Shown: in pieces, positions 32,960 through 39,471 of the stretch | Numbering within the stretch: the first letter of the stretch is position 1 | Layout of the letters: each line of letters starts with the position of its first letter | Assembly: GCF_900539295.1 (NCBI RefSeq) | Contig: NZ_UQBH01000020.1 | Coordinates: 1-39,653 of the forward strand | Length of the DNA: 39,653 nucleotides | Reading direction: 5' to 3' | Source of the DNA: an uncultured Megasphaera sp. | Lineage (GTDB): Bacteria > Bacillota > Negativicutes > Veillonellales > Megasphaeraceae | The notes under the pieces: model-generated | What the model was told of the DNA's origin: nothing | Seen by the model: the letters and a program-made list of their open reading frames with translations, nothing else | Databases searched by the model: none | Made by a program: the position numbers and the translations under genes

Positions 32960-33532
32960 GTGATTACAACAAAAGACTTAATGGACCGCTATAATATCAA
33001 GACCCGTCAGGGGATTATTCAGTTCGTCAAAAAACATTTAGATGAAATTAATCACGACGGGCAAGAACATGCTACGATACAGAAGGGCGAATGGTCCTTC
33101 GATACGGAAGCCGTACGCATTTTGGACCAATTGCGCGGGCTGCATGACCAGGCGACGATTACCGAGCTGGAAAGCGAAAAGGTGTCCAATGCGCAGCAAG
33201 AGTCCCATAATCTCCGTATCTTACTGCTCAAAACCCAGCAGGACCTCAATACGGCACAACAGCAGGTCATCACCTTGCAGCAGAGCCTTATTGCCAAGCA
33301 GAATGAATTGTCGGAAGTACAGGTGAAGGCCCTGGAAGGCCAGCAAAACAAGGATCAGGCCGCGGCCCTTCAAGGTGAAGTCGACCGACTGAAGGAAGAA
33401 GGCCGGGCCATTGAAGAGGAGCAGAAACAGCTTCAGGAAAAATTGTCTTCCGTTGAGGCAGAACGAGACAGACTGCGTCAGGAGCTGACGGAAACAAATA
33501 ATCGACCGTGGTGGAAGAAGCTTTTTGCGTAG
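32960..33532 (+). CDS. HTH plus coiled-coil protein
   Basis: A 190-residue protein starting at GTG 32960 after GGAG. Residues 1-60 (ITTKDLMDRYNIKTRQGIIQ, then WSFDTEAVRILDQL) resemble a MerR-like or plasmid-type winged helix. Residues about 65-178 form an uninterrupted Gln/Glu/Leu coiled coil. The end, RPWWKKLFA, is an amphipathic aromatic/basic tail. The layout recalls DNA-binding proteins with long coiled coils from plasmids and phages (DUF536-like, KfrA-like). DNA binding and possible membrane contact are inferences. It is monocistronic, with a terminator. Confidence 0.75.
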   Translation: MITTKDLMDRYNIKTRQGIIQFVKKHLDEINHDGQEHATIQKGEWSFDTEAVRILDQLRGLHDQATITELESEKVSNAQQESHNLRILLLKTQQDLNTAQQQVITLQQSLIAKQNELSEVQVKALEGQQNKDQAAALQGEVDRLKEEGRAIEEEQKQLQEKLSSVEAERDRLRQELTETNNRPWWKKLFA

Positions 33533-33548
33533 TACCGGTCTTGATCAG

Positions 33549-33605
33549 GAGCCGTTTGACAGGCGGAATATCTGCACTGTCAGACGGCTCTTCTTTTATT
33601 CTTTT
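33549..33605 (+). terminator. Terminator after the coiled-coil gene
   Basis: A 14-nt stem (33549-33562 with 33577-33590, one mismatch) with a T-rich tail. Confidence 0.85.
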
Positions 33606-33633
33606 TGGCGGCGCCGGCGATTCAGGTTGCTTA

Positions 33634-33718
33634 TGGACGGGCGATTCCGGTTGTGCTATACTTTACCTCACCATTACCTCAAGGGACCGATGTCCTACGA
33701 AAAGATCTGCGCTTGAGG
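33634..33718 (+). promoter_or_regulatory. Promoter and structured leader of the GNAT gene
   Basis: TGGACG (33634-33639), 17 nt, TATACT (33657-33662) with an upstream TG. At the start site TTACCTCA occurs twice, 11 bp apart (33663-33670 and 33674-33681). The leader also folds CCTCAAG (33677-33683) on CTTGAGG (33712-33718) around an inner GGAC/GTCC hairpin. Confidence 0.5.
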
Positions 33719-33758
33719 CTAAGGTAAACACATGAAGTGAAAGGATGTGATCTTTAAG

Positions 33759-34340
33759 ATGCGTAGTCAGTCAATCTCTGTTCGCATTGCTCGGGAAGAT
33801 GATGCACCAGCCCTGGCCCGAATTTACGCCTATTATGTAAACGAAACGGCAATTACTTTTGAATATCAGGCTCCGGATACGACGGAAATGGACAGACGGA
33901 GAAAGACCATTTTGGCCCAATATCCTTATTTGGTGGCCGAAAAAGACGGCCTTGTCATCGGCTATGCCTATGCTCATGAGTTTTATGGGCGGGAAGCCTA
34001 TGCCTGGTCTGTCGAATCGACGATTTACATCGATAAAGTTGCTCGCCAGTCGGGAATCGGACGTATCCTTTACGAAGCTCTGGAACGGGCCCTGAAGGCC
34101 ATGGGCATTCTTAACATCAATACCTGCATTGCCATTGCCAAGGATCCGGAGGACCCGTATTTGACCAATGGCAGCTTTTCTTTTCATCAGCGATTAGGCT
34201 ATGACAAGATTGCCCACTTTCATCACAGTGGCTATAAATTCGGCCGTTGGTATGATGTCATTTGGATGGAAAAAATGATTGGAGACCATGTGGAAAATCC
34301 GACGCCGATTATTCCTTTCGATGTTTCAACTAAATTTTAA
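33759..34340 (+). CDS. GNAT acetyltransferase (phosphinothricin-type)
   Basis: A 193-residue N-acetyltransferase. VRIAREDDAPALARIYAYYVNETAITFEYQ at the N-terminus, YAYAHEFYGREAYAWSVESTIYI and the acetyl-CoA loop RQSGIGRILYEAL fit the PAT/Bar/YncA subgroup, which acetylates phosphinothricin, methionine sulfoximine or sulfone analogs. The C-terminal HHSGYKFGRWYDVIWMEK is characteristic. ATG 33759 is chosen: AAGGATGTGATC matches the anti-Shine-Dalgarno with one mismatch and an earlier GTG at 33747 lies inside it. The natural substrate is unknown. Confidence 0.88.
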   Translation: MRSQSISVRIAREDDAPALARIYAYYVNETAITFEYQAPDTTEMDRRRKTILAQYPYLVAEKDGLVIGYAYAHEFYGREAYAWSVESTIYIDKVARQSGIGRILYEALERALKAMGILNINTCIAIAKDPEDPYLTNGSFSFHQRLGYDKIAHFHHSGYKFGRWYDVIWMEKMIGDHVENPTPIIPFDVSTKF

Positions 34341-34344
34341 ACTC

Positions 34345-34401
34345 AAAGTAAACTAAAAATCGACTTTTCTGTTTACAGCGAAGGCGATTTTTGTTTACTT
34401 T
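34345..34401 (+). terminator. Stem-loop after the GNAT gene built from GTAAAC/GTTTAC
   Basis: Arms AAAGTAAAC-T-AAAAATCG (34345-34362) and CGATTTTT-GTTTACTTT (34385-34401) pair over 17 bp with one bulge. A third GTTTAC is in the loop (34371-34376). It resembles terminators made of inverted uptake words in Neisseria and Haemophilus. Confidence 0.65.
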
Positions 34402-34479
34402 CCTTTGGAAGAGAGTCTTTTCCCTATCGGCTCCCTTATGCTCGGTGCTACGATAAGGTTAGGTCTCGGACGTGTTTTC

Positions 34480-34540
34480 TGATATAATTAATATAAACAG
34501 TATTCACTCGTGAAGACGGCTCTTTTTATGCCGCCTTTTT
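34480..34540 (+). promoter_or_regulatory. Promoter and possible attenuator of the TerB operon
   Basis: TGA-TATAAT (34480-34488) is an extended -10. About 30 nt downstream GACGGC (34515-34520) and GCCGCC (34530-34535), with one mismatch, form a short hairpin followed by five T, placed in the leader about 95 nt before the first gene. It could be a weak attenuator. Confidence 0.5.
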
Positions 34541-34635
34541 GAAGCAAGTGGAACTTCAGATTTGTCTTTTCCCTTCAGAAGAAAGGACGGGGCTTTATAT
34601 TATTTATAGGGATAATCCAAAAGGAGGTAACTACC

Positions 34636-35034
34636 ATGTTTCTGGGAAACTTCAGCAAGGAAGAGCAGGCAGTCTTTTTGAATTTAGCTTATACGATGAT
34701 GTATGCCGACCATGAAGTCAAAGATGACGAAAGAGAAAAGTTTCAGTTATATCAAAGGGAAGTAGAGGCCGATATCACAAAGGCTGAAGTCGTAGACTTT
34801 GCGGCAGAAATCGCGAAATTACAGAACCTTGACTTACCCAAAAAGAAGATGATGCTGTTTGAACTGTTGGGTATTGCCTTTGCAGACTTTGAATACGCCG
34901 ACGATGAACGAATTTTGATTGAGCAGGCAGCCTCCTTTTTGGGGGTGTCTCCCGTTGATACCGATCGGATGACGACGTTGGTTCAGGATATACTGCGCAT
35001 CTATGAGGAAGTAAATGCGGTTATTACGCGCTGA
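34636..35034 (+). CDS. TerB-like domain protein
   Basis: A 132-residue soluble helical protein. Two acidic motifs, MYADHEVKDDERE (about 23-35) and FADFEYADDERI (about 83-94), occupy the places of the paired metal-binding acidic helices of TerB (tellurite resistance B/DjlA) domains. TerB domains usually work at the membrane with other proteins. The start follows AAAGGAGG. It leads a four-gene operon; the next gene begins 24 nt later. The TerB assignment is by motif, without alignment. Confidence 0.75.
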   Translation: MFLGNFSKEEQAVFLNLAYTMMYADHEVKDDEREKFQLYQREVEADITKAEVVDFAAEIAKLQNLDLPKKKMMLFELLGIAFADFEYADDERILIEQAASFLGVSPVDTDRMTTLVQDILRIYEEVNAVITR

Positions 35035-35058
35035 TTGGGAAAGCCAAGAGGTAGACGG

Positions 35059-36615
35059 ATGAATAAGAATAGACGGTCAAAAGAAGAAACTAAAAAATCA
35101 AGAATCGATGCCGTCATTTCAGGGATTACCAATGCCGAAACGGCCGAAGACATCCTCCTTCACGGTACTGCCGGCAAGGAACACGTCGTGGCCTATGAAG
35201 GCTTTGACCATGAAACAGGAAGAGCCCTTAAACGAGGATTAAAGGATATTTCCAAGAGTAAAGTAAATCCGCAGTATAAGGAACAGAATATCAAGCAGCA
35301 GGCAGGCTTTTCTGCAGAGGTAAAGGAGACGGCTCGGGAAAACGCTGATCGAATCCTTGGCAAAGATCCGACCCGAAAGGTGCGGACCGATGATATCGGC
35401 CGTGTAAACGACCCCTTATATGACCATGTAGAGATTGATGCCAATGGTAATATAATACCGGGATCGGGATCGCAGATGAAGTTCGTCGGAAAGAATCCGA
35501 AAGAATGTCTGAATAAGCTCATGTCCGGGAAATATAAAAAATATCGCGATGCCAATGCAGCCATGGAAGTTCCATCTGATTTCTACGATGGCGTCTGCCA
35601 AGAAATCGACAACAGCGTTGCTGATTTGAAGCGCCAGATTGAAGGCGCTAAACGGCAAGGAAAGATGGATGTCGCCCAAAAGAAACAGGCTCAAATCGAC
35701 GATTTGAAACGGACCCGGAGAAATCTGAGAAAATCCCGCGTCTCCCAGTCAGAAGCCGTCGAAGCGCGGAAGAATCCCCGCCTGTCTACAGCCAAAGATA
35801 TTCACCGCCTGAGTCATGATGCAGGTGTCACGGCTGCAGCATACGGTGCCGGTATCGGCGGGACCATCAGCGGCCTGCAAAATATCGTTTCAGTACTGCG
35901 AGGAGAAAAAAGCCCTTCCGATGCTCTTTGCGATACGGCCCTGACGACTGGAAAAGCAGCGGTCTCCGGATATGTCATGGCCTATGGCAGTACGGCGGCG
36001 ATTTCTGTTATGCGCAACGCCAGTCAATCCTTTGTCCGGTCGTTGTCAAAAACAAATCTTCCGGCCATGGTCGTATCGACGGCAGTCACGTCAGTGGATA
36101 CGGTTTGGCAATGGATGAACGGTAAGATTACAGGAACGGAATGCCTCCAAGAGATGGGCAAGAACGGTTTTACTTTGTCCTCTTCGGCTGCTTATGCGGC
36201 GGCGGGGCAAATGCTGATTCCCATTCCCGTCGTCGGAGGCCTCATCGGCGGCATGGTCGGCTATTCTGTTGCCGGTGCCTGCTATGGAGAATTGGTGGCT
36301 GCCTTGAAGGAGGCTAAACTTGCCAGGGAAGAACGCATCCGTATCGAGCGTGAATGTGAAGAAGCTATAGCGGCCATGCGTCAATACCGCCAAGACATAA
36401 ACCGTATAGCCGATATGTACCTTACAGACTATCGAAATACCTTTGATGCGGCCTTTTCCGATATGCAAAACGCCATGGGAATCGGCGACATCGACGGCTT
36501 TATTGCCGGGGCCAATCGGATTACGCGTAAACTGGGCGGGACGACGAATTTTGATTCATTTGAAGAATTTGACCGACGGATGAACGATCCGGAACCCTTT
36601 AAATTTAAATTTTGA
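35059..36615 (+). CDS. Large glycine-rich protein of unknown function
   Basis: A 518-residue protein I cannot assign. N-terminal basic region (NKNRRSKEETKKSR), then a soluble part with YDHVEIDANGNIIPGSGSQ, LNKLMSGKYKKYRDANAAME and a coiled-coil (about 185-235), then a hydrophobic Gly/Ala-rich segment (about 255-415) with GAGIGGTISGLQNI and IPIPVVGGLIGGMVGYSVAG, which looks like glycine-zipper membrane helices. A charged helix (EAKLAREERIRIERECEEA) and a soluble C-terminus follow. ATG 35059 follows AGAGGT; a TTG at 35035 is possible. A membrane-inserting or membrane-associated role is inferred. I believe similar sequences occur in diverse bacteria, but that is from memory. Confidence 0.7.
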   Translation: MNKNRRSKEETKKSRIDAVISGITNAETAEDILLHGTAGKEHVVAYEGFDHETGRALKRGLKDISKSKVNPQYKEQNIKQQAGFSAEVKETARENADRILGKDPTRKVRTDDIGRVNDPLYDHVEIDANGNIIPGSGSQMKFVGKNPKECLNKLMSGKYKKYRDANAAMEVPSDFYDGVCQEIDNSVADLKRQIEGAKRQGKMDVAQKKQAQIDDLKRTRRNLRKSRVSQSEAVEARKNPRLSTAKDIHRLSHDAGVTAAAYGAGIGGTISGLQNIVSVLRGEKSPSDALCDTALTTGKAAVSGYVMAYGSTAAISVMRNASQSFVRSLSKTNLPAMVVSTAVTSVDTVWQWMNGKITGTECLQEMGKNGFTLSSSAAYAAAGQMLIPIPVVGGLIGGMVGYSVAGACYGELVAALKEAKLAREERIRIERECEEAIAAMRQYRQDINRIADMYLTDYRNTFDAAFSDMQNAMGIGDIDGFIAGANRITRKLGGTTNFDSFEEFDRRMNDPEPFKFKF

Positions 36616-36632
36616 TGAAGGAGGTAAGACGA

Positions 36633-37640
36633 ATGCCTATCCCTATTTTACTCGGCCTTGGTGTTGCTGCCGGTGTGACCGGTGTGGTAAAGGCCGTTGG
36701 TGCTAAACAAAAGAACGATGAAGCAAAAGATGTAAACGAGAAAGCAAAGAAAGTTTACGATAACGCACAATCCGATGCCGATAAGGCTCGCCAGGCAGCG
36801 AATGAATCTGTCCAAAACTTGGGACAGCTCCGGATAGATACACTGCAGAACGAGATTTCACAGTTTATGAACGCCTTCAATCAGATTCACCACATGGAAG
36901 CCTCTTTTTCCGAAGACCTTGGCGGTCAATTGAAGTGGAACAAAGAGCAGTATCTGAAAATGAAAGAATTGGAGACCCTTTCCTTCTCTATGGCGTCCGG
37001 TGCCTTTAAAGGATCGGCAGCCGGTGCCGTAACTGCTTTTGGTGCCTATGGCGGCGCTATGACTTTTGGCGCAGCGTCAACGGGTACGGCTATTGCCAGT
37101 TTAAGTGGGGCCGCTGCATCCAATGCGACCTTAGCATTCTTAGGCGGCGGATCCCTGGCAGCCGGAGGACTCGGCGTTGCCGGCGGGACTATGGTCTTAG
37201 GCGGATTGGTAGCAGGCCCGGCTCTGGCTGTTTTGGGATTTACCTTGAGTGCCAAGGCGTCAGCTAACTTAGACAAGGCCCGCAGCAATTTGGCCAAGGC
37301 CCGGGAAATCGCTGAAGAATTGGCGACCGTAAGAGATGCCTGCTATAAGATTCGCGACGTTGCCCATATGTATGAGGCAATGCTTCAAAATTTGAGAGTC
37401 CTCTTAGCATCTATGACCGAGTCATTAGAATCGGTCATTCGGGATTACGGAACAGACTACCGGGACTATTCGGAAAATTCTAAACACACCGTTGCCGCCG
37501 GCATGGCCGTTTTCCAAGCCATTGCGCCGATTATCAGCGCTGCTATTATTACCAAAGACGGGGCTGTCGACGAACGAGCTCTCCGGATTATCGGCGGGAC
37601 GAAAGATCGGTTAGTGGAATTAAGGCAGCTGCTGCAATGA
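36633..37640 (+). CDS. Glycine-zipper protein of unknown function
   Basis: A 335-residue protein. It opens with a hydrophobic Gly-rich segment (MPIPILLGLGVAAGVTGVV), then a charged helix (about 25-70, EAKDVNEKAKKVYDNAQSD), then a long Gly/Ala zipper (about 130-225, AAGAVTAFGAYGGAMTFGAAS and AAGGLGVAGGTMVLGGLVAG), then helices. This is the pattern of pore-like or membrane-perturbing proteins, although coiled-coil scaffolds can look similar. ATG 36633 is chosen because AAGGAGG lies 7 nt upstream; the longer frame would include it. It starts 17 nt after the preceding gene and overlaps the next by 4 nt. Confidence 0.7.
   Translation: MPIPILLGLGVAAGVTGVVKAVGAKQKNDEAKDVNEKAKKVYDNAQSDADKARQAANESVQNLGQLRIDTLQNEISQFMNAFNQIHHMEASFSEDLGGQLKWNKEQYLKMKELETLSFSMASGAFKGSAAGAVTAFGAYGGAMTFGAASTGTAIASLSGAAASNATLAFLGGGSLAAGGLGVAGGTMVLGGLVAGPALAVLGFTLSAKASANLDKARSNLAKAREIAEELATVRDACYKIRDVAHMYEAMLQNLRVLLASMTESLESVIRDYGTDYRDYSENSKHTVAAGMAVFQAIAPIISAAIITKDGAVDERALRIIGGTKDRLVELRQLLQ
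36732..36758. repeat. Inverted GTAAAC/GTTTAC pair
   Basis: GTAAAC (36732-36737) and GTTTAC (36753-36758) flank a purine-rich 15-nt loop in the coding region; GAT-type bases extend it on both sides. Confidence 0.5.
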
Positions 37641-37954
37641 TGACCTTCCCCTGTATCCGGTGCGGCGAATGCTGCCGCCATGCCGGAGAAGTTCCGCAAT
37701 TAGCTCCGAGAACTGATGCAGACGGCGTCTGCCTATATCTCGATAAAAGAACGAATCGATGCACCATCTATGAGACGAGACCGAATGTATGCAACGTATC
37801 GTATATGTATCAGGCATACTTTAAAGACCGAATGACAGAAACAGAGTTTATTCGGAAGAATCTGAAGGTTTGCTGTCAGTTAAACAAGGTTGCCGGGAAC
37901 GATGGAAACGTTAAGAAACTACAGGATCTGTTGATTTCTCTTCATAACCGGTGA
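37637..37954 (+). CDS. YkgJ family cysteine-cluster protein
   Basis: A 105-residue soluble protein of the YkgJ/UPF0153 group, which has a CxxCxxCC cluster: CIRCGECC at residues 6-13. Further Cys occur in GVCLYL, NRCTIYETRPNVC and KVCCQL, so a zinc or iron-sulfur site is likely. ATGA overlap with the upstream gene shows translational coupling. In this operon it could be a metal-dependent or modifying partner of the two glycine-rich proteins; that is inference. YkgJ proteins have no settled biochemical role. Confidence 0.85.
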   Translation: MMTFPCIRCGECCRHAGEVPQLAPRTDADGVCLYLDKRTNRCTIYETRPNVCNVSYMYQAYFKDRMTETEFIRKNLKVCCQLNKVAGNDGNVKKLQDLLISLHNR

Positions 37955-38199
37955 CAAGGGCCTTTTATGAGGTGGAAAATACAGTCACTTCATTAGCGGG
38001 CATTTCGAGAAAAAACGAATATATGGCATAAGGCGTTATCCTTTTCAGATATAAAACAGAGCCGGCAAATTTGTCTGCTCTGTTTTTGTATGCCCGTAAT
38101 ATGAGTGTCGTCGCTAATCCTTATTTTGCGTCATGCATTTGCGGTGAAAGCTGTATGGGGGAATCCTTAGGACGTTGGTGAGGATGAGAAGTTTGCATA
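37955..38199. other. Non-coding spacer with terminator
   Basis: No gene is seen between the operon end and the next promoter. The only clear element is the terminator at 38053-38087. Confidence 0.6.
38053..38087 (+). terminator. Terminator of the TerB operon
   Basis: A perfect 10-bp stem (38053-38062 with 38077-38086) with a T-run. Confidence 0.82.
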
Positions 38200-38228
38200 T
38201 TGATAGTACGGGAGAATCTCGGTATACT
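38200..38228 (+). promoter_or_regulatory. Promoter of the YhcH-like gene
   Basis: TTGATA (38200-38205), 17 nt, TATACT (38223-38228). The leader is about 110 nt, without an obvious switch. Confidence 0.7.
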
Positions 38229-38346
38229 AATGGTTGAGATAAATTTACAAATACAAGTGGCGAGAAATTTTTGGCGATTCATGCGATGAACTGTCGCAGC
38301 TTATAAATGGATCAAGAACTTATTTTTTTTATTGGAGGGGTATGTT

Positions 38347-38811
38347 ATGATTTTTTCATCTCTTTATGCCAACAACCGAAGTATCGTCTTTCCGAGTGCC
38401 ATTGAAGAGGCACTTGAGTATTTAAAAAGCCATGATTTTACAACCATGGAACCAGGGGTTTATGAAATCAAGGGAAAAGACATCTATGCACAAGTTTTTG
38501 ATACAGAAACGAAGCCCGTTGAAAAACAGCGTCCGGAAGTCCATGAAAAATATATCGACGTTCAATTCCTGGCTTCCGGGAAAGAAAAACTCGGTTTTAC
38601 GCCGGATACCGGCAACTATGCAGTTGCAGAACGGGATGATGATCGCGATTTAATTTTCTATAAAGAAGTAGAAAATGAAGGCTTTGTGGAAGCCCGTCCG
38701 GGCTGTTTCAGCATCTTCTTCCCGGAAGATGTTCATCGTCCTGCCTGCGCATCGGGAGAAACGATGACCGTTCGAAAGGTTGTTATAAAAGTCAGCGTCG
38801 ACTTACTGTAA
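38347..38811 (+). CDS. YhcH/YjgK/YiaL family sugar protein (NanQ-like)
   Basis: A 154-residue cupin-like protein. VHEKYIDVQFLASGKEKLGF, FFPEDVHRPACA and KVVIKV are the YhcH/EbgC/NanQ motifs; His residues in HEKY and DVHRP likely hold a metal. Relatives act on sugar anomers, for example sialic acid (NanQ), or support beta-galactosidase (EbgC). No sialic acid or galactoside genes are nearby. ATG 38347 is preferred over TTG 38332 because GGAGGGG lies 6 nt upstream. Confidence 0.88.
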   Translation: MIFSSLYANNRSIVFPSAIEEALEYLKSHDFTTMEPGVYEIKGKDIYAQVFDTETKPVEKQRPEVHEKYIDVQFLASGKEKLGFTPDTGNYAVAERDDDRDLIFYKEVENEGFVEARPGCFSIFFPEDVHRPACASGETMTVRKVVIKVSVDLL

Positions 38812-39008
38812 TGGATGTAGAACGTTTCATCATCCTAACTTATAAGAAGGTCTCTGACGAAGAATTACAGGAGATAGTCATAGATTAGATTTCATGGCAG
38901 CAGGCCAGAAAATCAGGAGGGCCATACAGCCTCGAAGACATTCGGTGAGATGCCGGGAATATTCGTCCCTACGACGATGCCTGGGATATGTATTACGACG
39001 AAACCTAG
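38811..39008 (+). pseudogene. Decayed small reading frame with two in-frame stops
   Basis: Starting at the ATG that overlaps the YhcH stop (TAATG), one frame runs 66 codons to 39008 with only two interruptions: TAG at 38886-38888 and TGA at 38946-38948. The segments between read like real protein (MDVERFIILTYKKVSDEELQ; SWQQARKSGGPYSLEDIR; RPYDDAWDMYYDE). The parts are acidic and aromatic, like a small accessory or antitoxin protein, but no family is recognised. A remnant of a mutated gene is the simplest view. Confidence 0.4.
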
Positions 39009-39106
39009 CCTGGGATGGAACCCTGTGATGGTTAATAAAAATGCCGCGTCATAGAGATTTACTTCGACGAGATTTTTTACTTAAGGCACTGAATATTTTG
39101 ATGTAC

Positions 39107-39133
39107 AAAAAAAGCCCGTTCCGGGCTTTTTTT
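39107..39133 (+). terminator. Terminator downstream of the decayed frame
   Basis: A 12-bp stem (39107-39118 with 39122-39133) with a 3-nt loop; A-rich and T-rich, so possibly bidirectional. Confidence 0.85.
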
Positions 39134-39277
39134 CGTGATGACAACGGGAGTCACGACGAAGACGATCCGCTGCCTTACGGACGACATAGAAGAGCAACTC
39201 GTCGTGGTAAGCTCGATAGGGCCGTCGTACAAAAATTATTTTTAGGGTAGATAGAGCCTGATTATGCTTGTTTTGCA

Positions 39278-39315
39278 TAAAAAAATAACCTTGCTATTGA
39301 GAATAGCAAGGTTAT
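39278..39315 (-). terminator. tRNA-Thr terminator
   Basis: A perfect 14-bp stem (39285-39298 with 39302-39315) followed on the minus strand by a T-run. Confidence 0.88.
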
Positions 39316-39325
39316 AATTAAGTGT

Positions 39326-39401
39326 TGGAGCCACTAATAGGATTTGAACCTACGACCCTCTCATTACGAATGAGATGCTCTGCCAGCTGAGCTATAGTGG
39401 C
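39326..39401 (-). tRNA. tRNA-Thr (anticodon CGU)
   Basis: A complete 76-nt tRNA on the minus strand. Acceptor stem GCCACTA/TAGTGGC, D arm GCTCAGCTGGCAGAGC, anticodon stem TCTCA/TGAGA with loop TTCGTAA (anticodon CGT, reading ACG), and T arm GTAGG-TTCAAAT-CCTAT. The CCA end is encoded. Confidence 0.97.
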
Positions 39402-39413
39402 AAGTACTCTTAT

Positions 39414-39442
39414 ATTATAGTCACGCGAGGTGCTGTTGTCAA
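39414..39442 (-). promoter_or_regulatory. Consensus promoter of tRNA-Thr
   Basis: On the minus strand TTGACA (39437-39442), 17 nt, TATAAT (39414-39419): a perfect sigma-A promoter. Confidence 0.88.
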
Positions 39443-39471
39443 CACTTTTTTTCTGACAGCGTGATATTTTT

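Larger units (their letters stand above)
39009..39325. other. Non-coding stretch with two terminators
   Basis: A short frame spans 39041-39250 but lacks a ribosome site and contains a terminator. CACGACGA (near 39151) and TCGTCGTG (near 39202) could pair as a long-range stem. No gene is called. Confidence 0.55.

Noticed and set aside
38811..39008. Selenocysteine or stop-codon readthrough in the interrupted frame
   Set aside because: It would need both TAG and TGA recoding, and no SECIS-like hairpin is evident after the TGA; decay is simpler.
39041..39250. A 69-residue frame near the end of the window
   Set aside because: It contains the 39107-39133 terminator and is Arg/Asp-rich without a ribosome site.
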